This document shows positions 20,860-21,068 of a stretch of 21,068 nucleotides of DNA, piece by piece. Within the stretch, counting starts at the first letter, position 1, and each line of letters begins with the position of its first letter. The stretch lies in NCBI GenBank assembly GCA_035316025.1, contig DATFXL010000137.1:1-21068 (forward strand), in the 5' to 3' direction. Source of the stretch: JALZAA01 sp035316025 (GTDB lineage Bacteria; Actinomycetota; Acidimicrobiia; IMCC26256; JACDBD01). A program made the position numbers and the translations under genes. The notes below the pieces were generated by a model. That model was not told the DNA's origin, did no database searches, and saw only the letters and a list, made by a program, of their open reading frames with translations.

Positions 20860-21068
20860 ATGACCGATATGTACGTCAAGAACGTCACGCAACATGACCG
20901 GATCCACGGCGGCGACGGTCACGCACGCGGCGACTACAGCCGCCGACACCACGAAGCCGCCATCCTCATCCCCAGCGGCCCGCCGCTCGGGCAATGGGTC
21001 TTCAAGCTCGTAACCTCGGAGTTGCGCGGCCAAGGCGTTTCAAGCGGCGAGGCCGTCGCGCGAGCCAC
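20860..21068 (+). CDS. Hypothetical protein, 3' end outside window
   Basis: An ORF starts at ATG 20860 with AGGAG six bases upstream and runs open to the window edge (69 codons). The visible part begins MTDMYVKNVTQHDRIHGGDG and is unusually rich in His, Gly and Arg (HARGDYSRRHHEAA), then turns to mixed sequence with IPSGPPLGQWVFKLVTSELR. No family is recognised from this fragment. It starts 24 bp after the MFS stop, so it probably belongs to the same transcript. Confidence 0.6.
   Translation, partial: MTDMYVKNVTQHDRIHGGDGHARGDYSRRHHEAAILIPSGPPLGQWVFKLVTSELRGQGVSSGEAVARA

Noticed and set aside
19000..21033. Long open frames on the minus strand opposite the MFS gene
   Set aside because: They are Arg/Gly/Asp-rich shadows of the transporter, with no domain and no ribosome-binding sites.
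1..21068. Mobile elements, CRISPR array, tRNA or rRNA genes
   Set aside because: No transposase, integrase, regularly spaced repeats or cloverleaf/rRNA signatures were seen by eye.

Overview
The window is GC-rich chromosomal DNA with tightly packed genes, many GTG starts and 1 to 4 base stop/start overlaps. The gene orders infC-rpmI-rplT-methyltransferase-pheS-pheT and rpe/ribD-ribE-ribBA-ribH-hisG, the DUF1844 gene beside infC, and the GH15 enzyme all point to an actinobacterium. A deep-branching class such as Acidimicrobiia is possible, but that is inference; there is no rRNA gene here to settle it. No rRNA, tRNA, CRISPR array, insertion sequence or phage gene was seen.

Layout. (1) 2-1421, plus strand: two MaoC-type hotdog genes (the first cut by the window edge) and a phytanoyl-CoA dioxygenase-family oxygenase, joined by ATGA and GTGA overlaps. 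(2) 1425-7877, minus strand: a translation operon read from infC through rpmI, rplT, a SpoU/TrmH methyltransferase, pheS, a possible 36-residue ORF and pheT, then a 4HBT thioesterase and a stand-alone Clp N-domain protein. It has a leader of about 160 nt (7878-8036) with a terminator-like hairpin, and infC appears to start at AUA. (3) 8068-10312, plus strand: a DUF1844 protein and a GH15 glucoamylase/trehalase-type enzyme. (4) 10309-15084, minus strand: an FMN riboswitch followed by ribD, ribE, ribBA, ribH, hisG and a divergent cold-shock-domain protein. (5) 15182-16456, minus strand: rpe and a MogA/MoaB-type molybdopterin gene, with a possible 41-residue membrane ORF in front. (6) 16495-16877, minus strand: a monocistronic unit for a 71-residue secreted peptide with a two-hairpin leader and its own terminator. 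(7) 17030-21068: an accessory region with an HxlR-SCP2 regulator, an AraC regulator and an NTF2-like protein on the minus strand, divergent from a 14-helix DHA2 drug-efflux-type transporter and a truncated unknown gene on the plus strand.

How the genes work together. Operon 2 supplies IF3, two large-subunit proteins, an RNA methyltransferase and phenylalanyl-tRNA synthetase; the leader and non-AUG start suggest feedback at both transcription and translation. Operon 4 encodes all the standard riboflavin enzymes except the pyrimidine phosphatase, from GTP and ribulose 5-phosphate to riboflavin, under FMN control; rpe just upstream interconverts ribulose 5-phosphate and xylulose 5-phosphate. Region 7 looks like a locally regulated efflux module with the HxlR protein as the likely repressor.

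No unmistakably new multi-gene system was found. The most promising unexplained features are the infC leader, the two small ORFs (4741-4851 and 16331-16456) and the secreted-peptide unit with its structured leader.
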